Source: Effrenium voratum (lineage: Eukaryota > Sar > Dinophyceae > Suessiales > Symbiodiniaceae). Taken from it: a stretch of DNA of 64,000 bases. Shown in pieces: positions 51,561 to 62,400 of this stretch. Every line of letters begins with the position of its first letter. The first letter of the stretch is position 1. The DNA is taken from NCBI GenBank assembly GCA_963377175.1, contig CAUJNA010000487.1, positions 153,185 to 217,184 of the forward strand, given 5' to 3'. Made by a program: the position numbers and the translations under genes. The notes beneath the pieces were generated by a model. The model was not told the DNA's origin. It saw only the letters and a list, made by a program, of their open reading frames with translations, and searched no databases.

Positions 51561-52374
51561 TTTAAGTGCCGAGCGGGCACTTAGGAGTGCCGAGCGGGCA
51601 CTTAGGAGTGCCAAGCGGGCACTTTAGGTAAACGTGCCGAGCGCTTGAAAAGCACGCGAAAAAACGCAACCCCGGCGTTCTTCTTCGGTGGATCGGAAGG
51701 CTTTTTCGATGAATCCACCTGTCAATCAACAACATGGGCAACTGCAGAGACACCGCAAACCAAGAGGGCATGAGAAGGCAATGACTAACGGGCCAGAAAG
51801 AAGGAAGTCCCCTGACCTTCTCCTGGAACTTCTTCTGAAACTCGTCCTGCCGTGGCAGAGCAAGAACAAGAGAGTAGACAAACCGACCACAGCTCCTTCT
51901 CCGCCTTCACCACCTTCAACTCCTCCTCCAGCTCCTGATCTTCGAAGGTGGCCTTCAAGTGGCGAGATGATGCAACGCTTAAAAAAAAACAGTAATAGGC
52001 CTATGAGCCTTCTTCCAGGAGCCTTTATACGTGTCCTCGTGTCGCAACAAAATGCATGTGATGCCCCCACGAACTCAACGAGCAGTCTCCTGAGGGACCT
52101 CCCACCCGGCCGAGCTGCCGGAGCCGCCCCACTCCTGACGTGAAAAAACGAAGAAAAAAAAACGAGGCAAATCGGGCCTGGGACGGCTCCCACCACCCCC
52201 AGCACTCCTCCTACAGCAACGCACCAAAAAAAACGGCACTAAAAAAAACCCGAACGTCCTCCGCCACTCCACCAGCTCCACTCATGGCCGCCTCAACGCC
52301 GACACCAAGGGCGATTTCCTGGAGCTGACCCTGGCCGCGGCTGCGCAGGTGCTGGATTGCGCTGAGAAGCCCCT

Positions 52375-52490
52375 CGGAAACAGCAGCAACCCTCGGCTCG
52401 GAAACAGCAGCAACCCCTCGGCTCGGAAACAGCAGCAACAGCATCAGCATCAACAGCAGCATCAGCAGCAACATCAGCATCAGCGCCTGC
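52375..52490 (+). repeat. CAGCAGCAACATCAGCAT repeats
   Basis: Three copies of CCCTCGG(C/A)TCGGAAACAGCAGCAA followed by a CAG/CAT run. Gln-His translations are repeats. Confidence 0.75.
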
Positions 52491-52824
52491 CCAAGCGAGG
52501 GCTCGGAGCCAGCCAGTCGAACGTCTGCGCCCAGGGATCTCTGGTCATCGCGCGGCACCCGTCCTTCGTGTAGGGGCAGGGGAACCCAAAGTCAAGTCCG
52601 CTGACTTGGATGCCCCCCGTGTGGGACAGGCTCTTCCTGTCTCTGCGAGGATGCAGCAGCAGCGCCGAGAACAAGCCGCTCAGATCCAGCAGCTCGGAGA
52701 TGCGCTCCACCGCCTCCAGCGCATCCGGAAGGGCGGCAGGCTGCTTGGCTGCCCACTCCTCCATGGTGACCAGCAGGCTCTCGCTCAATGCGTGCTGCAT
52801 GGCGACGGTGCAGGCCACACTCAA
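52480..52824 (-). CDS. Hypothetical helical protein segment
   Basis: A 114-residue minus-strand frame: MQHALSESLLVTMEEWAAKQ, LEAVERISELLDLSGLFSA, then IQVSGLDFGFPCPYTKDGC. The amphipathic helix pattern looks coding. No family is recognised. The surrounding 51.6-52.5 kb holds no convincing gene, only purine and CAG repeats. Confidence 0.3.
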   Translation of the reverse strand: MSVACTVAMQHALSESLLVTMEEWAAKQPAALPDALEAVERISELLDLSGLFSALLLHPRRDRKSLSHTGGIQVSGLDFGFPCPYTKDGCRAMTRDPWAQTFDWLAPSPRLGRR

Positions 52825-52941
52825 ACGCTTCGGCCCATGCGAACAAATACTTCCCTAGACCGTCTCCACAATGATCCGTCTCGGACCAGGGTATGTTTTT
52901 TTTAGATCCGTCTTGGACCTGGGAATAAAGGTCTCCTACTC

Positions 52942-53478
52942 TCTCTTTAGAGGGGGTTTCCCAAATGGATTCTATTCCACCTGGGAGGCTCCTAGCACTT
53001 GTCCGTCCAGCATTTGACCTCTCTCTTTAGAGGGGGGTTCCCAAATGGATTCTATTCTACCTGAGACCTCGTCCTGCGAAGGATTCGAAGTCTAAAACGC
53101 TGCGTGCAGGCGTGTGGCTGCAAAATAATGACCCCTAGATATGCGCCGCAATTTGGCTCCAGGTTGCATTTCAAGCGAGCAAACCTTTGCAGGGCTAAGA
53201 AAAAAACAAAAAAAAAAAGAAAACAAGGGGTCCCAAAAAAAGGGGTCCCCGAAAAAAGGGAAAAGGGGTTTCCTTTGGCAAAGCATGACATCGCTTGAAA
53301 TGCAACCTGGAGCCAAATTGCGGCGCATATCTAGGGGTCATTATTTTGCAGCCACACGCCTGCACGCAGCGTTTTAGACTTCGAATCCTTCGCAGGACGA
53401 GGTCAAATGCTGGACGGACGAGTGCTAGGAGCCTCTCAGGTAGAATAGAATCCATTTGGGAAACGCCCTCTAAAGAGA
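52942..53478. mobile_element. Nonautonomous TIR element, copy 2
   Basis: The left TIR starts TCTCTCTTTAGAGGGGG near 52942; the right TIR ends with its complement near 53478. The left arm has a nested duplication of its outer 45-80 bases (a second CTCTCTTTAGAGGGG at about 53020). Arms extend about 190-240 bases, to GCAATTTGGCTCCAGGTTGC and its complement. Flanking TAC on both sides could be a 3-bp target duplication. The interior is only an A/G-rich spacer of about 100 bases with no transposase. It shares TIRs with 38812-39612 but not the interior. Confidence 0.8.
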
Positions 53479-53489
53479 GAGATACCGGG

Positions 53490-53608
53490 AATGCAGGGAT
53501 TCCCTGCAGAATCCCTGCATTGAACTCCCCCCACGATTTGATTCAGAGTGCGCCTAAGAGAGCTAGGGTTGTCCGCAGTGGGGGATTCTACCTCCCACTG
53601 CGGACAAC
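53490..53608. repeat. Two perfect hairpins, 13 and 15 bp
   Basis: 53490-53502 pairs with 53509-53521 (AATGCAGGGATTC, 6-base loop). 53568-53582 pairs with 53594-53608 (GTTGTCCGCAGTGGG, 11-base loop). Both lie in gene-free DNA right of the TIR element. Confidence 0.75.
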
Positions 53609-53679
53609 GCGGACAACCCGATTTGCTGCGGCGGCACGGTGCCGCGTGTACGCCAAGCCGCTGAACCCCCACAGTCCCC

Positions 53680-53990
53680 GGGCTCCTTGCTATATGTGCT
53701 ATATGTGCTATATGGGTCCACGCCAAGCCGCGGAACCTCCACTCTCCCCCGGGTCCTTGCTATATGTGCTATATGTGCTATATTATTCTGTACGCGCTTT
53801 AAAATGTACTATATGTGCTATACAATGCATATTTGGTACATGTTGGAGATGCTATGTGTATAGTACACAGGCTTCTATACCATATAGCACATATAGCACA
53901 TATAGCAAGGAGCCGGGGGAGAGTGGATGTTCAGTGGCTTGCCTTGTGAGACCCATATAGCACATATAGCACGTATAGCAAGGACGCGGG
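53680..53990. repeat. GCTATATGTGCTATATGTG arrays in both orientations
   Basis: Three blocks of (GCTATATGT)n or its complement (CACATATAGC), alternating with CACGCCAAGCCGC(T/G)GAACC and CAGTCCCCGGGCTCC segments. This resembles a family of inverted repeats rather than a gene. Confidence 0.75.
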
Positions 53991-54194
53991 GGACTGTGAG
54001 GGTTCGGCGGCTTGGTGCCTGCCTGGCATAGCCTCCCTGCCGCGCCAGCTGCCCGGCATCGGAGCCCTGCCGAGCCCAAGGTCGGGATTCTTCTTACCGA
54101 GGTCGGATTTCCGACTTCGGTTTCTTACCGAGGTCGGATTTCCGACTTCGCTTTTTGCCCGAAAAACCCATCACCGGGCCAGCGCCGAAGGTGT

Positions 54195-54226
54195 GTCAGC
54201 GATGCCGTCCTCGCAGCATCGCTGAC
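54195..54226. repeat. 11-bp hairpin GTCAGCGATGC
   Basis: Arms 54195-54205 and 54216-54226 are perfect. CAATCCTGCTGT (near 54294) and ACAGCAGGATTG (near 54340) form a second pair near the methyltransferase stop. Confidence 0.65.
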
Positions 54227-54292
54227 AGAGTGTTTTTTTCACCATTCACACGCCCAGCCGTCAATCCTGGCGTGGGCGCAGGAATGCTCCAC

Positions 54293-55119
54293 TCAATCCT
54301 GCTGTGGCAACAGGATTGCTTCAACCATTCCTGTGCTGACAGCAGGATTGCCCCGGTGCACTACAAGCAGCTCGGGCTTGGAACTGTTCTTGCCCGAGCA
54401 CAGGCTTGTGATGGAGTCGGCCCGGCTGTAGAGCTCCCGGGCCTCCGGCACGTCGTTGACGCTGACGACGAAGGGCAGGCCACTCGCGAAGAGTGCGTCT
54501 CGCAGCTCCGTGTGAAAGACCAGGTCGTGGCCCCCTCTCGTACCATAGTAGTTCATGCTGCGGCCGGGGAAAATGTAAGGAGGGTCAGCGTAGATGCACT
54601 GGTGCGCCAGGCAGGGCAGAGCGCGTAGATAGGCTAGCGCATCCTGGTGCCGCACGGTCACATTGCACGGTGGCTGCAGACGCCGCACGCTGCTCAGTGC
54701 CAGCGGCCTCTGCTGTGCGAAGGAGCCCCGCTTTCCCGAGAAGCTGTTGCGCAGCAGGACGTACGCGCAGGCAGCCCGGCGCCCGCCGCGGCCTCTCTGA
54801 GCGCCCGGCAGAAGGTGCCCGAAGTAGAAGAGCCTGTTCACCCTGCGCCCCACCAGGCGCAGCAAGGAGCGCAGGAAGACCGGGTCTTGCCTCAAGTAGC
54901 AGCGGCGCAGGTTTGCGACGGGCTCGAAGGCGTCGACGCCACGCACCTCCAGGCCCGGACGCCGGGCGGCGAGGTAGTACTCCAGCTTTCCAGAACCGAA
55001 GAAGGGAGAGTGAAGCACGGCGACGTCCCCAGCAGCCGGTCCATGTGAGGAGCTAACCACGCTTTGCTTCCAAAGTACTTCAGCTGCGTACCAGCCCTTT
55101 GGTTTATCCCAGAAAACAT
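54293..55119 (-). CDS. D12-class N6-adenine DNA methyltransferase, one frameshift
   Basis: From ATG 55119 the frame reads QLKYFGSKAWLAPHMDRLL (the 'YxGSK' start of Dam/D12 enzymes). After a break near 55035 the main frame continues HSPFFGSGKLEYYLAARRP (SAM-binding motif I), EVRGVDAFEPVANLRRCYL, YADPPYIFPGRSMNYYG (catalytic DPPY, motif IV) and ends ILLPQQD. Length is about 273 residues, usual for Dam-like enzymes. It would methylate adenine in viral DNA for protection, replication or expression control. PLVs and large algal viruses often carry such enzymes. It is divergent from the packaging ATPase gene, with which it shares a 150-base gap. Confidence 0.75.
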
Positions 55120-55269
55120 TGGAAGCGCGTCTCTACACAGCGATGCACTCCCAGACTCGCCGCCCGGATTGCCCGGAAAACTCCGTCAGCGTCCTGCTGT
55201 GTAGCAGTGCGCTGACAGACTCGCCGCCCGGCTTCCCGGCTTCAAATTTGGCAAGTAACGCAAAGGAAA

Positions 55270-56122
55270 TGGGGAAGATCAAGCTGTTTCCTACGACAGA
55301 GTATGGCAGTAAGCAGCCCTCTGACCCCGTGGTGCCCCTGGTGCCATGCACGGGCATCTTCCTCGGGCCATCAAAATCGGGCAAAACCGTGGCTCTGATC
55401 AGCCTGATTCTGGAGCAGTATCGCGGCGTCTTTGAGAGAATTTACATCTTCAGCCCGAGTGTGAACATAGACGACGGCTGGATCCCCGTCAAGAAGTACA
55501 TTGAGGGGGACCTGGGGGTGAACACAGAGCGGGAGCAGACGTATTGGGACGAGTGGGACGAGGCGGCGCTGCGGCGCATCATCCAGCAGCAGCGTAAGAT
55601 CACGGGCAGCGCAGGATGCCCACCATGGTGGGGCGCAGCAGCACGTCCGCGTAGCCGCCCTGGTGCACCGCGCGGGCGATGCGCGGGTCGTTCACTTCGT
55701 CGAAACCCTCCATGGCCTTGTTGCGGTTGTACTCTCTGCCCTTCAGCAGGTCATGCACGGCCACGGTGCGGAGGCGTCCAAGAAGTTGGAAATGAAGAAA
55801 CTGTACCAGGTGCTTGTAGTCATCGACGACTTTGCTGACACGCCGCAGCTGCACAAGCCTCGCGGCGCCCTGGACACTCTCTTCATCAGGGGCCGGCACA
55901 TGCAGATAAGCACCTGGGTGAGCTCGCAGAAGCTGCGGCTCATCAGCGCAGCCGTGCGGGTGAACATGCAATTCCTCTGCTGCTGGAGGCTGCGCAACCA
56001 GCACGAGCTGGACGCCGTCATTGAGGAGCTGAGCGCCCTGCTGCCGAAGGAGCAGCTCTACCAGTTGTACGAGCAGGCGACGCGGGAACCTTACAGCTTC
56101 CTTTTCGTCTACTACCTGAAGC
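55270..56122 (+). CDS. FtsK/A32-type DNA packaging ATPase, N-terminal part, broken by two insertions
   Basis: The start at 55270 (MGKIKLFPTTEYGSK) fits the family. Walker A is TGIFLGPSKSGKTVALISLI, followed by YIFSPSV. The frame is interrupted at 55605-55770 by an inverted MCP fragment and resumes at 55771 with KLYQVLVVIDDFADTPQ (Walker B, hhhhDD) and LDTLFIRGRHMQISTWVSSQ. It stops being ATPase at 56122, where the copia LTR begins. The last part lies beyond the copia element (63831-63934). It would pump DNA into the capsid. This is a hallmark of PLVs and Polintons. Without the insertions the reading frame is continuous. Confidence 0.75.
55605..55770 (-). pseudogene. MCP fragment 2, inverted inside the ATPase gene
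   Basis: On the minus strand this reads RTVAVHDLLKGREYNRNKA, then FDEVNDPRIARAVHQGGY and LLRPTMVGILRC. MCP fragment 1 at 59095 ends ...NGL, and this fragment begins (L)RTVAV, so the two were adjacent in one MCP. The fragment matches the same region of the AT-rich MCP in layout (central jelly-roll segment). The ATPase frame reads cleanly from before 55605 to after 55771 when it is removed. There is no convincing target duplication. Confidence 0.6.
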
Positions 56123-56248
56123 TGCTAAACTTTCTTTTCCATGCAACTGAACGCCTTGATCCAAGGTCATGCATCTCAATCTATAAGACATGCTCCAAGC
56201 GTCTCATGCTGTACACAAGTGTAAACAAAGGGAATGCAATTATTAGCA
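56123..56248 (-). repeat. 3' LTR of the copia element
   Basis: 126 bp, TG...CA on the minus strand, matching 63700-63825 throughout by eye. Flanked on its left by GAAGC. Confidence 0.85.
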
Positions 56249-56454
56249 CCCCGCCTTGAAATCTCCTGGCGTCTCAACATAAGGGGATTTCACCTCACAG
56301 TCACCTCCTCATGTCCGTGAGAAACCTAAAAAGGGCTCATGCAAAAGAATTGCGAGCGCACACATCCAAGTGAAACTCTAAGCTCCTATACCGTGCCCAT
56401 GCGGCTCCAAGCCGTGGCGTAAACCGGTATCCACTTTTCACACGCTTCCAAATC

Positions 56455-59400
56455 TCATAAGTTTCTCGGCCATCCAAAGCAATTGCGGCATGCTGCCTTC
56501 CCATGCGTCTCTGCAAAGGATTTCAGCAGTGTCTTCGTCTCTCTGCCTGCAATCCACTTGCATCCCTTCTTGTGAAAGAAGGCTCCATGCTTTGTCACAT
56601 ACACTGTCAGCTCACTTCCAGAAACAGCCGCGTTGCTGCTTTCACGCAAAACAGTTTCAGCACGACTGCCGCTGCTGCAAGCACTTTGCACTTTCTGAAT
56701 CTGCTCCGAATTCACATCCGACTCTTCAGACTCCAAAATGGTAGTCTTCTGCAATGCTTTGGACTGTTCACATCTCCTGCACCATGCGATGAAAACATTC
56801 ATCTGCTGCCACAACCACCACACATGTCGGCACGAGCATGTAAGCACGCAAATGCACACGTACAGGGGTTGCGATCACCTCCAAGGTGTCCTGGGTTGTC
56901 CACTCCAAGTGAACTGCACTCTGATTTCCGTTGTCACTGCTATTGGGCTCAACTCCGCGCCGGCCCAAGGCGTCCACATCATCATCCAGCTTCAAAGCGT
57001 CGCCTGCCTGAACAAGCAATCTCATCATGCCCGCGGCAAAGATCCGCTTAGCCAGATTCGTCGTAGTTGTGCTTCCTGTGGCCTGAAACTCAGGTCTCGC
57101 GCCAATCTCAGCTCGGATCTGTCTGATCAGCTGTTTGGCTTTCTCCTTCTCCTCAAAGGTGTCATACTCGTCCTGACCAACATTCAACCACACTCCATGT
57201 TGACTGCCATCCTCATCAAATTTCACACATCCAAGCATGTATCTAAGGAATTGCACACGTCCCTTCGCCAAACATTTCGTGTTGAGGTCCGCGACATTGT
57301 ACACTGTGGGCACAGATGCCAACTCAAACTCGCCGCGTTTCAGTCTCTGCTGACACCACAACATCTGTCCCTGAATGTGACGCGTCCGACCACAACCTGA
57401 ACGCTGCATAATTCCCCAAGCTGCTGATGAATCCAGAAAAAGAACAACTCTCAGCTTCTCACCAAACGTTGCAAATTGAATGATCGCCTTCAAATAAAGA
57501 GCATCGCATGCTGCACTGACTGCAGAAGTGTACTCACTCTCCGCTGAGCTAAGGGCGATGTTCTTCTGTGTGCGAGAGCACGAGTAAACAGTATGTTTGT
57601 TCAAACAGAAAACTGCACTTGACGTGGACTTCCGGCCCACTCTGTCACCTGACCAATCAGCGTCGCTGAACACCTCCAGCACATAGCGGTGTTCACTGCT
57701 TTGCGAGATGATGCCCTGCCCATCTTGTGGCACTTCAAAAGAAAGGCCATCATACCGCACATTGACCAGATATCTGCACAAATGCACAAGCAGCTTCCAT
57801 GCTTGCTTCCCAGGCGAGCTCATGGCTGATGCCAATGTTTTAATCGCAAATTGACATTCCAATAAATCTCCACTCAAATAAAGCAATATTCCTGTGGCTG
57901 TCCTAAACCGTGATGCTTCCTCTGGCTCCAATGGTTCTTCAGTGATACTCTCAAAAATGCCTGCTGGGGGAAATGGAGTCGATCTGCTGTTTGCACGTGA
58001 ACCATCTAACCCAACGGCTTCAAACAGTCTGTCGAAATGACGTTGATGTGGCTGAATGACCAACTGCTGACTGGTATGCAAAAGGTGTTTCCGTTTCAGG
58101 AACCAAATCTCATCACCAGGGTCCCGCATTATGGTATAATCAATTTCATACTTCTGTTCCAGTTTTGCAACCACTTCCTCCAAAACAAAAGATTCCTCAC
58201 CAGTCGCAATCATGTCATCAACATGAATCATGCCCACGAACTTTTGCTGCGCTCGAATGACTGTTGGGCTCTCCACACAAACCTCAGCTGCGATCTGTTC
58301 CCGCAATTGGTCTGTGAATTGCTGATGCCAGTTCTGTGCACCATCACGTTGCCCTGGCAAACATCTGGGCAATAAGAAATGTCTCTCCACACCTTGCAAA
58401 TCCGCCCAGCTTTGACCAGCTGGCGCGAGACATTGAGGCTGCTTAAAAAAAAATAAAACCCTCCTCCTCGGGGAGAGTTTTTTTTGCACGGTTTTGCACG
58501 GCTTTGCGCTTGCAAAATGCTATTAGTCTAGGCCCTACGCAAATGTAGGCCCTGTTTTGCGCTGCCAAATGCTATTAGTCTAGGCCGTATATGAATATAC
58601 ACCCTGGACTAATAGCTTTTTCGCACGGTTTTGGGCCACAAAAACACTATTCTTCCAGGGTCTATATTGATATAGGGCCTAGAAGAATAGTTTTTCCTTC
58701 GCCGTACGAGTCAAAATGCGTGTATATAAACAAGCATGGAGGTAGTCACCGCCGGAGCCCAGGATGAGCTGATGCAGAGCCTGGACTACAAGCTGAAAAC
58801 AAGCACCACCAGCTACGTCACGGCGCGGCATGACGTGCAGTACTTCCCCAGCTCGCTGAGCTCGTTCTCCCCCACAACCTCTCGGGTCTGCCGCATCCCG
58901 CTGACCAGCGGCACGTCCTTCATCGACCCCGAGTCCATCAAGATCGCCTTCCGCGTCAGGAACACGGACGGCACCAACCCGCTGGCCCCAGCCACGCCCA
59001 ACCCCGCTTCGTCCAGCGCGTCCAGGTCTTCGCCAACGGCCAGCGCTGCGACGACATCAACTACTACGGCCGGGAAGATGCTGCCGCCAATGGCCTGAGG
59101 AACTGTCAAATAAGCATCCTTGACGTCCAACCCCAACATCACCCAGCCAGCTTCTCGATTTGCCATGTACAGTGAAGGGATGATCTTCGTGATGACCTGC
59201 GATGTAGCTGGTGCAAAAACAACTCTGTCCGGCTCCCACCAATTGAATTCTCGGGCCACAAATCGTGCCCGTCGCAAATAAGCACCTTGCCCATTCCGCA
59301 ACTTGTACCTCCAGCTGCACACGAATTTCGTAGACAAATACCTTGCTGCCGATGTCGCTGCCTCATCCGCTGTCATCGGAATGAGGGCCGGGATTTTGCT

Positions 59401-62400
59401 CAACCTGGCCAGCTCTTCCTCTTTGGCCAGTTCATCCAGTTCTGCCAGTTCTTCCACTGACATCCAACTGGTCTCCAGAGTCTGTCTGCGGCTTTCTCGG
59501 AAGTGCACATCTGCTGCATCTCATCTTGCAGAGTGACCTCATGGTCCAGCAATGCGGGCTGATGCGTACCTTCAACTTCAATATCCAACAACTCATCTCC
59601 ATGAAAATATTCATCCTCCCCAATAATGCAACCCACGACCATTCCACTTGGCTCTGACGCTTCCTGAGCTTCTGAGAGCGAAACATCAGGCTCCAACCGT
59701 GGCTTCTTGCGGGCCTCAATGCGTGGCCGCTTCTGAGGGGATGCATCACCTGGGTGTTGCTCTGTCATATGCTTCTCCGCCACAGAAGGCATGTCAGCGT
59801 CACGAACATCACTCACCCCTGCACTCGGAGCGATCTCCACATGCCCCGCCTGCGATGAACCTCCTTCTTCCAGCCTTTGCTTCTTGTGCTGTGGAGATTC
59901 ACCCTTCTCAGGCTCTTCCGGGGGCATCACCGTCTCCGGATCCGAAGCCGCCTCGTCATCAAAGCGCTCCAGTGGGTTGACGAGCAGACTCGCCAGTGGC
60001 TCCCCATCTTCGAGAATAGGGAATTCAGCGTCCTTCGCAGCTTGGGCCGGTCTCTTGGGTTTGACTGCTCCCAAATATCCACCCAAGTGGCCTGGGTGAT
60101 CCCACGGCATCCTTTTGCATGCATCAACCATAGTCGCATTCCAACGATCTGGGATTCGCCGAATCGACCGAGATAAAATCAACTCACCACCATGCGTAAC
60201 CAACAAATGCATGTCATTTGCAGAAACACGTGTCAACCAAACACATTTGATCCAGCGAGGATTGCCCTTGTTGACAACCTTCACATGCGCCATGACCGAC
60301 TCTCCGAATTGAACCAGCCAACTGCCGTATGGGGCGCCTGTGATCTTTTCCCATGCTGCATGGTACCTACAATGAAGGAAACTTGCATGCACAAATGCCC
60401 AGCCATGCAACGGGTGTCCCGTGGGGATCTTCATCTTGCACCCTTCCTCCAGCTGTGATAGCAAAATGCATGCCTGGTACCGAATGGCCTGTCCTGCTTG
60501 CTCCACTTGCCCATTCGCCTGAGACTCACCAGTGGGGATTGTCTGCAACTGAGTTCTGCACCCAACCTGCAGCCTGATTTTCTGAATGCGTTTCTGAAGA
60601 CTCGTCAGCGAAACCTCATTGTCACACTTCAAGATGCAATTGCTGTAACCCAAAAAGGCCATGAACCGAACCACTGCTGCTGCAAGCATCTCTGTGGCCA
60701 GTCCACCTTTGGCTGGAGTGGGAACCGCCTGCACCAATTTCGTATCACGATCCGTGATGATCAAGCAAATGAGTGCCTTGTCCTCAGTTGCCTCTTTCGG
60801 CAAGTCACCACGTGCTGTAAAATTGAAATTCATGCTTACCACCGGCAACCCATGCTCTGAGTCGCGCTTCACCAAATGTTTGTCTTCCCGAGCCTTGAAC
60901 GATATGCAATGACTGCACCAAGGCTGGTACGGATAGTGCGTGAGAGCGTGCGCATCATGCTCCGTTTTGCTTGGCGCCACAACTGGCGCAACCTCTTTGG
61001 CCTCATGCTTGGCCAACTTCTCCTCGTTGATGACCACCTTGTGATCCTCCACCAGTTTGTGACTCTGCTGATGCTGCCAAAGCCTCTTCAGAATCACCTG
61101 CTTTCCACCTGATTTCGGCAAGCGCCACTTCTCACACGCCGTCCGTAGCGCCCTCAACGAGCATGCTGCATTCAACAGTTCACCATCCTGATCTATCTCA
61201 ATCTCATCCGGATCCCGCGGAACTGCGGGCACATCAGCACCTGCTTTCGCGTGTTCCTCCACCACTTTGTCATCCAGAGGGGGCTCCTCCATCTCAAGCT
61301 CAATCTGCTTTTCTGAGGCTTCCACCACTGCCGCTTTGTCTCGGCTTCCTGAAGAGCGTTGCCGAAGCCCTTCAGACGCCTTTGCCATCTCTTCCTCCGA
61401 CGATCTCCGAGGTTGGTCCTGCTTCCGCATCTCCTCTATCTCAAATCCAAGAACACCAGCATGCTGATATCCCTTGTGAGCAATTGTAATCACATCTGTA
61501 GGAAAATCCAAGTATTCAATCGGCTCATCCATGGTTTCTTTCTCCTGCAACTTCTCTGTAAATTCAACCAGCCACCATTTGTCACTCACATAAATCAGTG
61601 TTGTGCGCCGATCTACCATCTCTCTCGGGAGATTGCTCGGCACGTCCATGTAATTTGATCCAAAAACCTTCACTGCCCAAACGCCATCTGAGAGCTGTGC
61701 CCATCCTGCTCCAAGTCCAGAAAGAACTTCACCTAGCTTCACAGGAATGCACTCGCTCCCAACTGCTTTGACTGCACGAATCTCAGCCTGCACACATAAT
61801 GAATTGCGCACAAAATCTGTCGGTATGACAGTCCTGTCATTCCACAAGCTCATCTGTCCATTCACACTGCCGATGTTCCAACCATGTTTCAACAGTTTCC
61901 CAACTGAAAGCAATGGGGCTGAAACCGGGGCCACCAGAAATTCCTCTCTGATGATAGTGCTTCCAAAAGCCAAGTCCACAAGTCGCCGGCCTTGCACCTT
62001 CATCGGATGCCCCTGAGCATCGTGAAAACGCTGGTTCGCAGCTGAGCTCCGAGCGGGCATACCCACCTGGGCCATATGCACAGGCAGAATACTGGCGTCC
62101 GCACCGCTGTCCAATATCACATTTGCCAAAGTTGGCATAGCCGTGTTCACCCTCTTCACCGCGCGAATACATGGAAAAAAGTCTTCGGAATAATCAGAAA
62201 CAGAATCTGATAAATCATCCATGTAACCATCAAGAATATGGCTGCATGGCAAATGCGAATCCGGCTCTGTCCAATGCAAGTCGCTGTCGCTGTATGTCAT
62301 GTCAAAACACATGCAAGGCTGGTGGAGTTGCTCATGTTGCTCTTGCTCACTGACCATGAACAGATTTCCATGCTGAAACCATGCATCATCTGAACCATAT

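Larger units (their letters stand above)
58439..59095 (+). other. 657-bp viral insertion in the copia RT, with 5-bp target duplication
   Basis: TGAGG flanks the segment (58434-58438 and 59096-59100). Removing one copy plus the segment restores the RT frame exactly (VPQ joined to CLAPAGQSW). The insert carries three hairpins, a TGTATATAAACA TATA-like box at 58722 and the first 120 codons of a GC-rich MCP. It has no terminal inverted repeats. Confidence 0.8.

Noticed and set aside
53080..53150. Functional tRNA suggested by CTTCGAATCC in the TIR elements
   Set aside because: Only a B-box-like match; no A box at correct spacing and no cloverleaf.
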